NCBI RefSeq assembly: GCF_001746415.1
Contig: NZ_MEHJ01000001.1
Span: 2,047,001-2,111,000 of the forward strand
Length of the DNA stretch: 64,000 bases
DNA from: Streptomyces agglomeratus
GTDB lineage: Bacteria; Actinomycetota; Actinomycetes; Streptomycetales; Streptomycetaceae
Direction: 5' to 3'
The position numbers and the translations under genes are program-made. This document shows positions 1 through 9,642 of the stretch, one piece after another (within the stretch, counting starts at the first letter, position 1; each line of letters starts with the position of its first letter). The notes under the pieces were generated by a model, which saw only the letters and a program-made list of their open reading frames with translations, was not told the DNA's origin and searched no databases.

Positions 1-137
1 AAAGGGGCTCATCGGGGCGGGGCCTCCTACAGCCGTGCGGCCGGTGCCTGCCACTCGAAGGTATCACTCCTGCGTAACTGTCGTCACGAGAGCGCGATAC
101 CGGTGAGGACGGCGGCGCGGCCGCACCCCGCGCCCCG

Positions 138-1148
138 CTAGGCGGCCCCGCGCGCCATGGTCGCGACCAGTACGGCCTTGATCGTGTGCATGCGGTTCTC
201 GGCCTCGTCGAAGACGATCGAGTGGGCCGATTCGAAGACCTCGTCGGTGACCTCCAGCTCGGTGAGGCCGTACTGCTCATGGATCTCGCGGCCGACCTTG
301 GTGCCGAGGTCATGGAAGGCCGGCAGGCAGTGCAGGAACTTCACGTCGGGGTTCCCGGTGGCGCGCAGTACGTCCATCGTCACGGCGTACGGGCCGAGAG
401 CCGTGATGCGCTCGGCCCAGACCTCCTTGGGCTCCCCCATGGACACCCAGACGTCGGTGGCGACGAAGTCGGCGCCCAGGACACCCTCGGCGACGTCCTC
501 GGTGAGCGTGATCCGGGCGCCGCTCAGCTCCGCCGCCTTGCGGGCCTGCGCGACGACCTCCTCGGCCGGCCAGTACGCCCGGGGCGCGACGATGCGCACG
601 TCCATGCCGAGCAGGGCGCCCGTGACGAGGTAGGAGTTGCCCATGTTGAAGCGGGCGTCGCCCAGATAGGCGAAAGCGATGCGCTCGATCGGCTTGGCGC
701 AGTGCTCGGTCATGGTCAGCACGTCGGCGAGCATCTGCGTGGGGTGCCAGTCGTCGGTGAGCCCGTTGAAGACCGGGACGCCGGCGTACGCCGCCAGCTC
801 CTCGACGGCGGCCTGGCTGTCACCGCGGTACTCGATGCCGTCGAACATCCGGCCCAGTACGCGCGCCGTGTCCTTGACCGACTCCTTGTGGCCCATCTGG
901 GAGCCGGACGGGTCGAGGTACGTCGTCGAGGCACCCTGGTCGGCGGCGGCGACCTCGAACGAGCAGCGGGTGCGGGTGGAGGTCTTCTCGAAGATCAGCG
1001 CGATGTTCCTGCCGCGCAGCCGCTGCACCTCGGTGCCGGCCTTCTTGGCCGCCTTGAGCTCGGCGGCGAGGTCGATCAGGGCGCGGAACTCCTCGGCGGT
1101 GAAGTCCAGCTCCTTGAGGAGGTGGCGGCCTGCGAGGTCTGTCGCCAT
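138..1148 (-). CDS. argF: Ornithine carbamoyltransferase
   Basis: Ornithine carbamoyltransferase, 336 aa, cytoplasmic. It interconverts ornithine plus carbamoyl phosphate and citrulline plus phosphate. Visible family motifs are the carbamoyl-phosphate loop STRTRCSFE (about residues 57-65), HPTQ in the [11 protein letters not shown] stretch (about 136-146) and the ornithine-binding HCLPAFHD near residue 273. Length is typical of the family. It lies 78 bp downstream of arginine deiminase on the same strand, so the catabolic ADI-pathway role (arcB) is as likely as the anabolic one. No carbamate kinase gene is present in the window, so the ADI set is incomplete here. The start is an ATG at the N-terminus normally seen for the family. 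Confidence 0.95.
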   Translation of the reverse strand: MATDLAGRHLLKELDFTAEEFRALIDLAAELKAAKKAGTEVQRLRGRNIALIFEKTSTRTRCSFEVAAADQGASTTYLDPSGSQMGHKESVKDTARVLGRMFDGIEYRGDSQAAVEELAAYAGVPVFNGLTDDWHPTQMLADVLTMTEHCAKPIERIAFAYLGDARFNMGNSYLVTGALLGMDVRIVAPRAYWPAEEVVAQARKAAELSGARITLTEDVAEGVLGADFVATDVWVSMGEPKEVWAERITALGPYAVTMDVLRATGNPDVKFLHCLPAFHDLGTKVGREIHEQYGLTELEVTDEVFESAHSIVFDEAENRMHTIKAVLVATMARGAA

Positions 1149-1186
1149 GGTGGCTGCTCCTGGGTCGGGCGCGAATGCGGGCGGAA

Positions 1187-1245
1187 GGTGAACGTTCGAT
1201 GGAAGTATATGCGTTTGAGCGCATCACTATACAGCGTCGCGTTCG
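1187..1245 (-). promoter_or_regulatory. Imperfect palindrome between arcA and argF
   Basis: On the minus strand, between the arcA stop and the argF start, ATGCG and CGCAT flank a 6-nt centre (CTCAAA), with GTAT and ATAC further out. The stretch is also unusually AT-rich for this genome. That fits an operator, for example for an arginine or redox regulator, or a short mRNA hairpin. I cannot assign the binding protein. Confidence 0.3.
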
Positions 1246-2459
1246 ACCGGGCAGCTCATGCACCGGGGGCCTCCCCGCCCCCTGCCCAGCTCGTTGCCCT
1301 TGATCTCGATGACCTCGATGCCCTCCTTGCGCAGGTGCGTGTTGGTGGTGACGTTGCGTTCGTACGCGACGACCACGCCCGGCTCGACCGCCAGCACGTT
1401 GCAGCCGTCGTCCCACTGCTCGCGCTGCGCCGCGTGCACGTCCTGCACGGCGGTCAGTACCCGGATGCCGTCCAGCCCCAGCGCGGCGGCGATGGCCCGG
1501 TGCATGTGCTCCGGCGGGTGGTCGGTGACCTTCAACTCGCGCTCGCCCACACCCGGTTCGATGGTGTACGAACGCAGCATGCCGAGCCCGGCGTACTGCG
1601 TGAAGGTGTCGCCGTCGACCATGGTCATCACCGTGTCGAGGTGCATGAACGCCCGGCGCTTGGGCATGTCCAGCGCGACGATGGTGGTCGCCGAGCCGGC
1701 CTCGAAGAGCCCGCGTGCCAGCATCTCCACGGCCTGCGGGGTGGTGCGCTCGCTCATCCCGATCAGGACCGCGCCGTTCCCGATGACCAGGACGTCGCCG
1801 CCCTCGATGGTGGAGGGGTAGTCGGGCTGCCCCTCCGACCAGTGGTGGAACGCGCCGGCCTGCGGGCTCCTGAACAGCGGGTGGTGCTTGTAGATCGCCT
1901 CGAAGTGGACGGTCTCGCGCTGCCGGGCCGGCCAGCGCATCGCGTTGATGGAGACGCCGTCGTAGATCCAGGCCGAGGTGTCCCGGGTGAACAGGTGGTT
2001 CGGCAGCGGCTGGATCAGGAAGTCGTCCAGGTCCATGACGTGGAAGCGGACGGAGGTCGGCTCGGGGTGGCCCTCCAGGAACTCCCGCTTGGTCATGCCC
2101 CCGACGAGCGCCTCGACCAGACCGGCGACCGGCAGGTCGTCGAAGGCCCGGCGCAGATGGCCGGTGGCGAGCGGCCCGTACTCCTTCTCGTCGAAGACGC
2201 GGTCCAGCACGAGGTTTCTGGCCTCCGGGATCTCCAGCGACTCGCGCAGGAGATCACCGAAGAGGTGCACCTCGACGCCCCGGTCACGCAGGACGTCGGC
2301 GAATCCGTCGTGCTCCTGGCGCGCGCGGCGCACCCACAGCACGTCGTCGAAGAGCAGCGCGTCCTTGTTGCCGGGCGTGAGACGCTTCAGCTCCAGGTCC
2401 GGTCGGTGGAGAATGACGCGGCGCAGCCGCCCGGTCTCGGAATCGACATGGAATCCCAT
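1227..2459 (-). CDS. arcA: Arginine deiminase
   Basis: Arginine deiminase, 410 aa, cytoplasmic. It hydrolyses arginine to citrulline and ammonia, the first ADI-pathway step. Features seen are the N-terminal [14 protein letters not shown] stretch, FTRDTSAWI and EGGDVL substrate-site segments, HLDTVMT, and the C-terminal CMSCPVERD that carries the nucleophilic Cys. Length matches the family (about 400-420 aa). argF follows on the same strand, so citrulline would pass directly to carbamoyltransfer. The upstream gap to the next gene is about 100 bp and probably holds the promoter. Confidence 0.95.
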   Translation of the reverse strand: MGFHVDSETGRLRRVILHRPDLELKRLTPGNKDALLFDDVLWVRRARQEHDGFADVLRDRGVEVHLFGDLLRESLEIPEARNLVLDRVFDEKEYGPLATGHLRRAFDDLPVAGLVEALVGGMTKREFLEGHPEPTSVRFHVMDLDDFLIQPLPNHLFTRDTSAWIYDGVSINAMRWPARQRETVHFEAIYKHHPLFRSPQAGAFHHWSEGQPDYPSTIEGGDVLVIGNGAVLIGMSERTTPQAVEMLARGLFEAGSATTIVALDMPKRRAFMHLDTVMTMVDGDTFTQYAGLGMLRSYTIEPGVGERELKVTDHPPEHMHRAIAAALGLDGIRVLTAVQDVHAAQREQWDDGCNVLAVEPGVVVAYERNVTTNTHLRKEGIEVIEIKGNELGRGRGGPRCMSCPVERDAV

Positions 2460-2560
2460 GCCTCCATCCTGGCCGAGCGCGGCCGCACGCGCGTGCGTAT
2501 GGGCGCCCCCGGTTCGAAGCGGTCACCATTTCGTTCCGGGGGCGCCTGACGGCGAGCGGC

Positions 2561-5095
2561 TCACAGCCGGGGGTCGACCGGCTCCGACTCCAGCGCCAGC
2601 ACGGCGAACACGGCTTCGTGGATCCGCCACAGCGGCTCCCCCTCGGCCAGCCGGTCCAGCGCCTCCAGTCCCAGTGCGTACTCGCGCAGCGCGAGCGAGC
2701 GCTTGTGGCCGAGGAAGCGGTTGCGCAGCTTGTCGAGCTGCTCCGGGCGCGTGTACTCGGGACCGTAGATGATCCGCAGGTACTCGCGGCCGCGCACCTT
2801 GATGCCCGGCTGTACGAGCCGGTTCTTCCCGTCCCGGGCCAGCGCCTCGACCGGCTTGACGACCATGCCCTCGCCGCCCCGGCTGGTCATCTCCAGCCAC
2901 CAGTCGATGCCGGACTGGACGGACGCCGGGTCGCCGGTGTCGACGATCAGCCTGCGCGTGGTCTGGAGGAGCGCGGTCGGGTCGTGCTCGACCAGCCGGT
3001 CCAGCCAGGCGAGCTGCTCGTCGTGCGGTACGCCGGCGAGCGAGCGCCCCTGGACCGCGAGCAGCTGGAACGGTGCCAGCCGCACCCCCTCCAGCCCTTC
3101 GGTCGGCCAGCAGTAGCGCCGGTACGCGTCCGTGAACGCGTCCGCGTCGCGGGCTCGTTCGCGCTGCGTCGTCAGCAGCCCGTTGACGTCGACCCCGCGG
3201 GCAGCCGCACCTTCGAGGGCCGCGACAGCGCCGGGGAACACGGCACGGGCGGCGGCGCCCACGGCGGCGTACTGGTGGCGCAGCAGCCCGGACGCCTTGA
3301 GCGACCAGGGCATCAGCTCCGCGTCGAGCAGCAGCCAGTCAGTCTGGAGCTCGTCCCACAGACCGGCCTCGGTCACGGCGGTGCGCAGCCGGCCGAGGAT
3401 CAGCTCGGTGGTCGTCTCGTCGTCGAAGAACGGGCGGCCGGTGCGGGTGTGGACGACGCCGGTGGGGCCCTCCACGCCGAACCGCTCGCGCGCCACGTCC
3501 GCGTCGCGGCAGACCAGCGCCACCGCACGCGAGCCCATGTGCTTCTCCTCGCACACGACTCTGCCGACACCGTCGACCCTGTACGTGGCGAACGCCTCGG
3601 CCGGGTGCTCCAGGTAACCCTCGACGTGCGAGGTGGCGGTCGGGGACATCGTCGGCGGCAGGTAGGCGAGCAGGCGCGGGTCGACCGCGAAGCGGCTCAT
3701 GACTTCGAGCGCCGCCGCCGCGTTCTCCTCGCGTACCGCGACGCGGCCCATGTGCCGGGTCTCGACGACCCGGCGGCCGTGCACGTCGGCGAGGTCCAGC
3801 GGACGGCCGTCGTGTCCGCCCGGCGCCTCCGTGGTGAGCGGCTTGGCCGGCTCGTACCAGACCTTCTCGGCCGGTACGTCGACGAGTTCGCGCTCCGGCC
3901 AGCGCAGCGCGGTCATCTTCCCGCCGAAGACCGCGCCGGTGTCCAGGCAGATGGTGTTGTTGATCCAGGAGGTGTTGGGGACGGGGGTGTGGCCGTAGAC
4001 GACGGCGGCGCGGCCCCGGTAGTCCTCGGCCCACGGGTAGCGCACGGGCAGGCCGAACTCGTCGGTCTCGCCGGTCGTGTCGCCGTACAGCGCGTGCGAG
4101 CGGACGCGGCCGGAGGTGCGGCCGTGGTACTTCTCCGGCAGGCCGGCGTGGCACACGACGAGGTTGCCGCCGTCGAGGACGTAGTGGCTGACGAGGCCGT
4201 CGATGAACTCCCGCACCTGCTCCTTGAAGGTGTCGTCCTCCTTCTCCAGCTGTTCGACGGTCTCCGCGAGTCCGTGCGTGTGCTGGACGTTCCTGCCCTT
4301 GAGGTAACGGCCGAGCTTGTTCTCGTGGTTCCCCGGTACGCACAGCGCGTCGCCGGAGGCGACCATGCCCATCACCCGGCGCAGGACACCCGGGCTGTCG
4401 GGGCCGCGGTCGACGAGGTCGCCGACGAAGACGGCCGTACGGCCCTCGGGGTGCGATCCGTCGACGTAACCGAGCTTGCCGAGCAGGGTCTCCAGCTCGG
4501 AGCGGCAGCCGTGGATGTCGCCGATGATGTCGAAGGGGCCGGTGAGGTGGGTGAGGTCGTTGTAGCGCCGTTCCAGCACGACTTCGGCGGCGTCCACCTC
4601 TTCCACGCTGCGCAGGATGTGCACCTTGCGGAAGCCCTCGCGCTCCAGGCTCCGCAGCGAACGGCGCAGCTCGCGGCGGTGCCGCTGGATGACGTGGCGG
4701 GGCATCCCGGCCCGGTCGGGGCGTACGGCATTGCGATCCGCGCACACCTCTTCCGGCAGGTCGAGGACGATCGCGATGGGCAGTACGTCGTACTTCCTGG
4801 CGAGCTGGACGAGCTGCTTGCGGCTCTCCGGCTGCACGTTGGTCGCGTCGACGACGGTGAGCCGCCCGGCCTCCAGGCGCTTGCCGGCGATGTAGTGCAG
4901 GACGTCGAAGGCGTCGCGGCTCGCGCTCTGGTCGTTCTCGTCGTCGGCGACCAGGCCCCGGCAGAAGTCGGAGGAGATGACCTCGGTGGGCTTGAAGTGC
5001 CGCCGGGCGAATGTGGACTTGCCGGATCCGGTGGCGCCGACCAGGACCACGAGGGACAGGTCGGTGACGGGGAGCGTGCGTGGGGTGGTGCTCAT
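2561..5095 (-). CDS. pnkp: Polynucleotide kinase-phosphatase (RNA repair)
   Basis: Bacterial Pnkp, 844 aa, the end-healing and sealing half of the Hen1/Pnkp RNA-repair system. Three domains are visible in order. The N-terminal 5'-kinase has the P-loop GATGSGKST (about residues 19-27). The central binuclear metallophosphatase (2',3'-phosphatase) has GDIHG, GDLVDRG and GNHE. The C-terminal adenylyltransferase (ligase-like) domain has EEKHMGSRA with the presumed lysine nucleophile. The ATG at 5095 was chosen because it overlaps the hen1 stop (ATGA) and gives the usual N-terminus; the frame stays open further upstream. The pair should act together on ribotoxin-cleaved RNA. Confidence 0.95.
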   Translation of the reverse strand: MSTTPRTLPVTDLSLVVLVGATGSGKSTFARRHFKPTEVISSDFCRGLVADDENDQSASRDAFDVLHYIAGKRLEAGRLTVVDATNVQPESRKQLVQLARKYDVLPIAIVLDLPEEVCADRNAVRPDRAGMPRHVIQRHRRELRRSLRSLEREGFRKVHILRSVEEVDAAEVVLERRYNDLTHLTGPFDIIGDIHGCRSELETLLGKLGYVDGSHPEGRTAVFVGDLVDRGPDSPGVLRRVMGMVASGDALCVPGNHENKLGRYLKGRNVQHTHGLAETVEQLEKEDDTFKEQVREFIDGLVSHYVLDGGNLVVCHAGLPEKYHGRTSGRVRSHALYGDTTGETDEFGLPVRYPWAEDYRGRAAVVYGHTPVPNTSWINNTICLDTGAVFGGKMTALRWPERELVDVPAEKVWYEPAKPLTTEAPGGHDGRPLDLADVHGRRVVETRHMGRVAVREENAAAALEVMSRFAVDPRLLAYLPPTMSPTATSHVEGYLEHPAEAFATYRVDGVGRVVCEEKHMGSRAVALVCRDADVARERFGVEGPTGVVHTRTGRPFFDDETTTELILGRLRTAVTEAGLWDELQTDWLLLDAELMPWSLKASGLLRHQYAAVGAAARAVFPGAVAALEGAAARGVDVNGLLTTQRERARDADAFTDAYRRYCWPTEGLEGVRLAPFQLLAVQGRSLAGVPHDEQLAWLDRLVEHDPTALLQTTRRLIVDTGDPASVQSGIDWWLEMTSRGGEGMVVKPVEALARDGKNRLVQPGIKVRGREYLRIIYGPEYTRPEQLDKLRNRFLGHKRSLALREYALGLEALDRLAEGEPLWRIHEAVFAVLALESEPVDPRL

Positions 5096-6570
5096 GCGGC
5101 CTTCGCCTCCTTGTCGTTCTTGGTCTCCGGCGCGGTCATGGTGAACACGGCCATCTGCGTGGGCGGACCCACCTCGGGGTCCTCGGGTCCGACGGGCACG
5201 AACCCGACTCCGTACCCGTGCCGTTCGGCCACCCGCCCGGCCCACTCCCGGAACTCGGCGCGCGTCCACTCGAATCGGTGGTCGCCGTGCCGCACGTGCC
5301 CGGCGGGCAGGGACTCCCAGCGCACGTTGTACTCGACGTTCGGCGTCGTCACGAGGACGGTGCGCGGCCGCGCGGAACCGAACACGGCGTACTCCAGGGC
5401 GGGCAGCCGCGGCAGGTCGAGGTGCTCGATGACCTCGCTGAGCACGGCGGCGTCGTACCCGGTCAGCCGCTTGTCGGTGTACGTGAGCGAGCCCTGGATC
5501 AGCTTCACGCGCTCGGCCTGGCGCTCGCCCATCCGGTCGAGCTTCAGCCGCCGCGAGGCGACGGTGAGCGCGCGCACGGACACGTCCACGCCCACGATCT
5601 CGGTGAACTTCACGTCCTTGAGCAGCGCCTGTACCAACTGGCCCTGCCCGCAGCCGAGGTCGAGCACCCGGCTCGCCCCGGCCTCCCCGAGCGCGTGGAG
5701 TATGGCGCCGCGGCGCTGGACGGCGAGCGGCACGGGCCGCTCGTCGGTGTCCGTGGTCTCGTCGACCGCGTTGTCGATCTCCTCGACCTCCAGGTCGTCG
5801 GCCTCGGCGAGCCGCACCAGTTCGAGACGTTCCATGGCCTGCCGGGTCAGGCTCCAGCGGCGCGAGAGGTAGCGGCTGGTGATGAGCTTGTGCTCGGGGT
5901 GCTCGGCCAGCCAGCCCTCACCGGCCCGCAGCAGCTTGTCCACCTCGTCCGGCGCGACCCAGTAGTGCTTCGCGTCGTCCAGCACCGGGAGCAGGACGTA
6001 CAACTGGCGCAGCGCGTCGGCGAGCCGCAGCTCCCCCTCCAGCACCAGCTGTACGTACCGGGAGTCGCCCCACTGCGGGAACTGCTCGTCCAGCGGCACC
6101 GGCTCCGCCCGCACCGTCGTCCAGCCGAGCGGCGCGAACAGCTTCGTCACCAGCTCGGCGCCGCCCCGGGCAGGCAGCGCGGGCACCTCGACGCGCAGCG
6201 GCAGCGGGGCCGCGGCGCGCTCGGGCCGGGCGTTGCACACGCCCTGGAGGGCGGACTTGAACACCGTGCTCAGCGCGACGGCCAGCAGCGACGAAGCGGC
6301 GTACGGCCGGTCGTTGACGTACTGCGCGAGCGCCGAGTCGGGCGAACCGCCGCGCCCCTTGCCCTTGCCGCGCCGCACGAGCGCCACCGGATCCACCTCC
6401 AGCAGGAGCGCGGCCGTGCACCGCTCGTCGGACGCCTCGGGGTAGAGGACGTGCGCCGTGCCGTGAGAAGTGGAGAACGTCTGCGCCTTGTCGGGGTGCT
6501 TGTGCAGCAGAAAGCCGAGGTCGGTCGCGGGACGCTCCTGATTGCCGGTAGTACTGATCGTCAGGAACAC
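5092..6570 (-). CDS. hen1: 3'-terminal RNA ribose 2'-O-methyltransferase Hen1
   Basis: Bacterial Hen1, 492 aa. It methylates the 2'-OH at the 3' end of cleaved RNA during Pnkp/Hen1 repair, which protects the repaired junction from renewed cleavage. The N-terminal half (about residues 1-240) is the bacterial Hen1-specific domain. The C-terminal SAM methyltransferase has VLDLGCGQGQL (about 305-315), the metal site EVIEHLD and a later His in GDHRFEWTR. The start is a GTG at 6570. The stop overlaps the pnkp start by ATGA, so the two are translationally coupled. Confidence 0.93.
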   Translation of the reverse strand: MFLTISTTGNQERPATDLGFLLHKHPDKAQTFSTSHGTAHVLYPEASDERCTAALLLEVDPVALVRRGKGKGRGGSPDSALAQYVNDRPYAASSLLAVALSTVFKSALQGVCNARPERAAAPLPLRVEVPALPARGGAELVTKLFAPLGWTTVRAEPVPLDEQFPQWGDSRYVQLVLEGELRLADALRQLYVLLPVLDDAKHYWVAPDEVDKLLRAGEGWLAEHPEHKLITSRYLSRRWSLTRQAMERLELVRLAEADDLEVEEIDNAVDETTDTDERPVPLAVQRRGAILHALGEAGASRVLDLGCGQGQLVQALLKDVKFTEIVGVDVSVRALTVASRRLKLDRMGERQAERVKLIQGSLTYTDKRLTGYDAAVLSEVIEHLDLPRLPALEYAVFGSARPRTVLVTTPNVEYNVRWESLPAGHVRHGDHRFEWTRAEFREWAGRVAERHGYGVGFVPVGPEDPEVGPPTQMAVFTMTAPETKNDKEAKAA

Positions 6571-6612
6571 GCGTCCGAGTATCGCCGCCCCGCCCCGTCC
6601 CGGACCAGGGGT

Positions 6613-7530
6613 TTAAGCCGCCGGTCCGGCCAGCCGTGCCAGCTCCGCGATCTGCTCCGGACCGACCCGGCAGCAGCCTCCCACCAGCCGCGCCCCGGCC
6701 GCCCGCCACGAGCGGACCCGCCGTGGGTCGTACGTGCCCCCGCCACGCCAGCGCCTCCCCTCCGCGTCCCACCGCTCACCGCTGTTCGGATAGACGACGA
6801 CCGGTTTCCCGGTGACCGAGGCCGCGAGTTCCACCGCCGCGTCCGCGTCGCGCGGCTCGCAGCAGTTGATCCCCACGGCGATCACCTGGTCGCTGTCCGC
6901 CGCCAGGGCGAAGGCGGCGTCCAGCGGCTGGCCGGCGCGGGTCTGCCCGCCCGCGATGCTGTACGAGAGCCAGGCCGGCGTCCCGGTGCCCTCGACGGCC
7001 CGCAGCAGCGCCTCGGCCTCGTCGATGTCGGGCACCGTCTCCAGGGCCAGCACGTCGGGCGCCGCCGCGACGAGCGCCTCGACACGCGGCCGGTGGAAGC
7101 GCTCCAGCTCCCGCACGGGGAGCCCGTACCTCCCCCGGTACTCGCTGCCGTCGGCGAGCATCGCCCCGTACGGCCCGACCGAGGCCGCCACCCACACCTC
7201 GCGGTCCACTGACTCCCCCGCCTCCCGCGCCAGTTCGACGCTGCGCGCCAGCAGCTCCGCCGCCCCGCCGGTATCGACGCCCCGCCGCGCGAAGCCCTCG
7301 AACGTCGCCTGGTAGCTGGCGGTGATCAGCACTTGCGCGCCCGCCCGCACATAGGCCGCGTGCGCCGCCGCGATCTGCTGCGGCCCGTCGGCGAGCAGCC
7401 GCGCCGACCAGAGCGCGTCGGACAGGTCGCAGCCCTGCGCCTCCAGCTGGTTGGACAGTCCGCCGTCGAGGACGACTGGCGCGGTGGCATCTGCGGCAAG
7501 CGCCGCGGCAAGCGGACGGTCGGGCTTCAC
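6613..7530 (-). CDS. mmuM: Homocysteine S-methyltransferase
   Basis: Homocysteine S-methyltransferase of the MmuM/BHMT type, 305 aa. It makes methionine from homocysteine with S-methylmethionine or SAM as donor. Seen are the N-terminal LDGGLSNQLE, the zinc-binding Cys in GINCCEP (about residue 220) and the paired zinc Cys in GGCCRVGPEQI near the C-terminus. Length is normal. The start is a GTG. It is on the same strand as hen1-pnkp, separated by 42 bp, and may be co-transcribed, but nothing suggests a functional link. Confidence 0.9.
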   Translation of the reverse strand: MKPDRPLAAALAADATAPVVLDGGLSNQLEAQGCDLSDALWSARLLADGPQQIAAAHAAYVRAGAQVLITASYQATFEGFARRGVDTGGAAELLARSVELAREAGESVDREVWVAASVGPYGAMLADGSEYRGRYGLPVRELERFHRPRVEALVAAAPDVLALETVPDIDEAEALLRAVEGTGTPAWLSYSIAGGQTRAGQPLDAAFALAADSDQVIAVGINCCEPRDADAAVELAASVTGKPVVVYPNSGERWDAEGRRWRGGGTYDPRRVRSWRAAGARLVGGCCRVGPEQIAELARLAGPAA

Positions 7531-7561
7531 GGCGGCCCTCCTTCTGTTCGTCGGACAGGGG

Positions 7562-8485
7562 TCAGGTCAGCTGGGACTGGACCTGGGAGGAGATCAGCTC
7601 CAGGTGTTCCAGATCGTCCAGGTCCAGCATCTGGAGATAGATCCGCGATGCGCCGATCGCGGCGTACTGGCCGATCTTGTCGACCACTTCGGCGGGCGAG
7701 CCCGCCAGCCCGTTCGCCTTGAGCTCCTCCACGTCCCTCCCGATGGCCGCGGCCCGGCGCGCCACCTCCGCGTCGTCCTTTCCGACACAGGCCACGAGGG
7801 CGTTGGAGTACACCAGGTCGTCCGCCGTGCGCCCGGCCTTCTCGGCAGCCGCCCTGACCCTCCCGAACTGCCGCTCGCTGTCCTCCAGCGAGGCGAACGG
7901 CATGTTGAACTCGTCGGCGTACCGCGCGGCCAGCCGCGGCGTGCGGGTCACGCCGTGCCCACCGATCAGCACCGGCACCTTCGCCTGCGCGGGCTTGGGC
8001 AGCGCGGGCGAGTCCGTCAGCTGGTAGTACGTCCCGTCGTAGCTGAACGTCCGGCCGGTCTCCGTCGCCCACAGCCCCGTGACGATGGCGAGCTGCTCCT
8101 CCAGCCGGCCGAACCGCTCCTTGGGGAACGGGACACCGTACGCCCGGTGCTCCTCCTCGAACCAGCCCGCCCCCAGGCCGAGTTCGACACGGCCGCCCGA
8201 CATCTGGTCGACCTGCGCCACCTGGATGGCCAGCACACCCGGCAGCCGGAAGGTGCCCGCTGTCATCAGCGTGCCGAGCCGGATCCGCTTGGTCTCGCGG
8301 GCGAGCCCGGCCAGCGTGATCCAGGCGTCGGTCGGCCCCGGGAGACCGTCGCCCGACCCCATGCGCAGATAGTGGTCCGAGCGGTAGAAGGCGTCGAAGC
8401 CGAGGTCCTCGGTGGCCTTGGCGACGGTGAGCAGGGTGTCGTAGGTGGCCCCTTGCTGGGGCTCCGTGAAGATTCGAAGATCCAT
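7562..8485 (-). CDS. LLM-class F420-dependent oxidoreductase
   Basis: Luciferase-like (LLM) oxidoreductase, 307 aa, with the TIM-barrel pattern of actinobacterial F420-dependent enzymes: FDAFYRSDHYLRM near residue 35, GRVELGLGAGWFEEEHRAYG near 103 and PVLIGGHG near 170. The substrate cannot be told from sequence. The ATG at 8485 gives the usual MDLRIFTEP start; an in-frame GTG lies five codons upstream. The gene ends 31 bp before mmuM on the same strand. Confidence 0.85.
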   Translation of the reverse strand: MDLRIFTEPQQGATYDTLLTVAKATEDLGFDAFYRSDHYLRMGSGDGLPGPTDAWITLAGLARETKRIRLGTLMTAGTFRLPGVLAIQVAQVDQMSGGRVELGLGAGWFEEEHRAYGVPFPKERFGRLEEQLAIVTGLWATETGRTFSYDGTYYQLTDSPALPKPAQAKVPVLIGGHGVTRTPRLAARYADEFNMPFASLEDSERQFGRVRAAAEKAGRTADDLVYSNALVACVGKDDAEVARRAAAIGRDVEELKANGLAGSPAEVVDKIGQYAAIGASRIYLQMLDLDDLEHLELISSQVQSQLT

Positions 8486-8639
8486 ACCTCCATCCTGCAC
8501 CGTCGCACTCCCGTCAACCCCGCCTCCCGCTGCCGGCCCCGGCCTGCCCGACCGGGTGAGCCAGGACGGTCAATCCCTGCGGGAACCTGTGCGGCGAGAC
8601 CCGTGCGGCGAGACCCGTGCCGTCGTGCCCCAGCCGCGC

Positions 8640-9152
8640 CTAGGCGTCCCTGGCGGCGGTGCGCTGCCTGTCCTCCTCCCGCACCGTCAGCCGCCTCAAT
8701 ATCCCGCGCACCCGGTCACTCGACTCGTCGGCGGCGTCGATGCCCTCGATGCACTGCCAGTAGAGAGCCTCCTCGTCGGTGGCGCACGCGACCCCGACGA
8801 GTGCGATTCCCACCTCCCCGAGCAGCGCGCTCAGCCCGGTCAACGCCACCCGCGCGTCCGCCACCTGGGAAAGCTGCGCCGCCCGCGGCCGGGTGTCCGG
8901 GGGCGGCCCCCCGGCATCGTCCGCCCCTGCCGCCCACAGCGCCGCCACGTCGAGCACCCCGCAGCCCCGCCCGCCCGTCTCGCTGAGCCCGCGCGCCTCA
9001 CCTCTCAGCTCCGCCGGACCGGTCAGCGCCAGCTGCCCGCCGATGGCCTGTGCAAGCACCTGCGCCTGCCACGCCTCCACGAGTATGTCCCGTGCCGCCC
9101 GGCATCGCGCGAGTGCGTGCCGGCTCTGCCCGATGAGCCTCACCGCGTCCAT
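8640..9152 (-). CDS. Conserved hypothetical protein (DUF6099-like)
   Basis: Predicted soluble protein of 170 aa, Ala/Leu-rich and mostly helical, without signal peptide or membrane segment. I recall similar Streptomyces proteins starting MDAVRLI that are grouped as DUF6099, but I see no catalytic motif and assign no function. It is flanked by gaps of about 140-155 bp on both sides, so it is probably monocistronic. Codon usage with GC-rich third positions supports a real gene. Confidence 0.65.
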   Translation of the reverse strand: MDAVRLIGQSRHALARCRAARDILVEAWQAQVLAQAIGGQLALTGPAELRGEARGLSETGGRGCGVLDVAALWAAGADDAGGPPPDTRPRAAQLSQVADARVALTGLSALLGEVGIALVGVACATDEEALYWQCIEGIDAADESSDRVRGILRRLTVREEDRQRTAARDA

Positions 9153-9291
9153 GTGCCGCCCCCCGTCCTCACCTGGCCCGCTTCTTTCGCGTACCGTTCA
9201 CCCGTCCACTACCCAGAGTGAGGGCGTGGGGCCCGGAAAGCCAGGGCTATGGCGAAATCTGTGGACAGAAATACGATTTTGCATAATCTCA

Positions 9292-9642
9292 TCACTCCGA
9301 AGAGTGACGATCCTTGTTTTCAGGCACCGGAAAACGCAGCTCGTTCCGGTCGATCTTCGCGGCCAGCGCCGCCAGCACATCGATCCCGAGCACCTCACTG
9401 AACTGCAACAAGTACGCGAGGACGTCGGCCACCTCGTCCGTCACGCGGTGCGCGGACCCCGGGTCCTCCATCACTCGCGCCGACTCCTCGGGCGTCAGCC
9501 ACTGGAAGATCTCCACCAGTTCGGACGCCTCCACGCTCAGCGCCACGGCCAGGTTCTTCGGTGTGTGGTACGGCTCCCAGCCCCGCGCCGCCGCGAAAGC
9601 GGCCAGCCGCCGCTGCAATCCCGCTACATCGAGTTCAGTCAC
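9292..9642 (-). CDS. MazG-like nucleotide pyrophosphohydrolase
   Basis: Small all-alpha MazG/dCTPase-type pyrophosphohydrolase, 116 aa. The acidic metal-binding signature is visible as EASELVEIFQW (EExxE-like) followed by DEVADVLAYLL, and the HTPKNLAVAL segment precedes it as in RS21-C6/MazG-like proteins. It is expected to hydrolyse a (possibly modified) NTP to NMP and PPi. The GTG start at 9642 overlaps the stop of the upstream AAA ATPase (GTGA), which fixes the start and suggests co-translation. Confidence 0.8.
   Translation of the reverse strand: MTELDVAGLQRRLAAFAAARGWEPYHTPKNLAVALSVEASELVEIFQWLTPEESARVMEDPGSAHRVTDEVADVLAYLLQFSEVLGIDVLAALAAKIDRNELRFPVPENKDRHSSE

Noticed and set aside
2618..5872. 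Long open frame (1084 aa) opposite pnkp and hen1, and similar giant antisense frames elsewhere (for example 186-2549, 25504-28413, 46766-48298)
   Set aside because: Antisense shadows caused by high GC3 in real genes. They read as low-information Arg/Val/Gly/His-rich sequence without motifs, and the opposite strand has clear family proteins.
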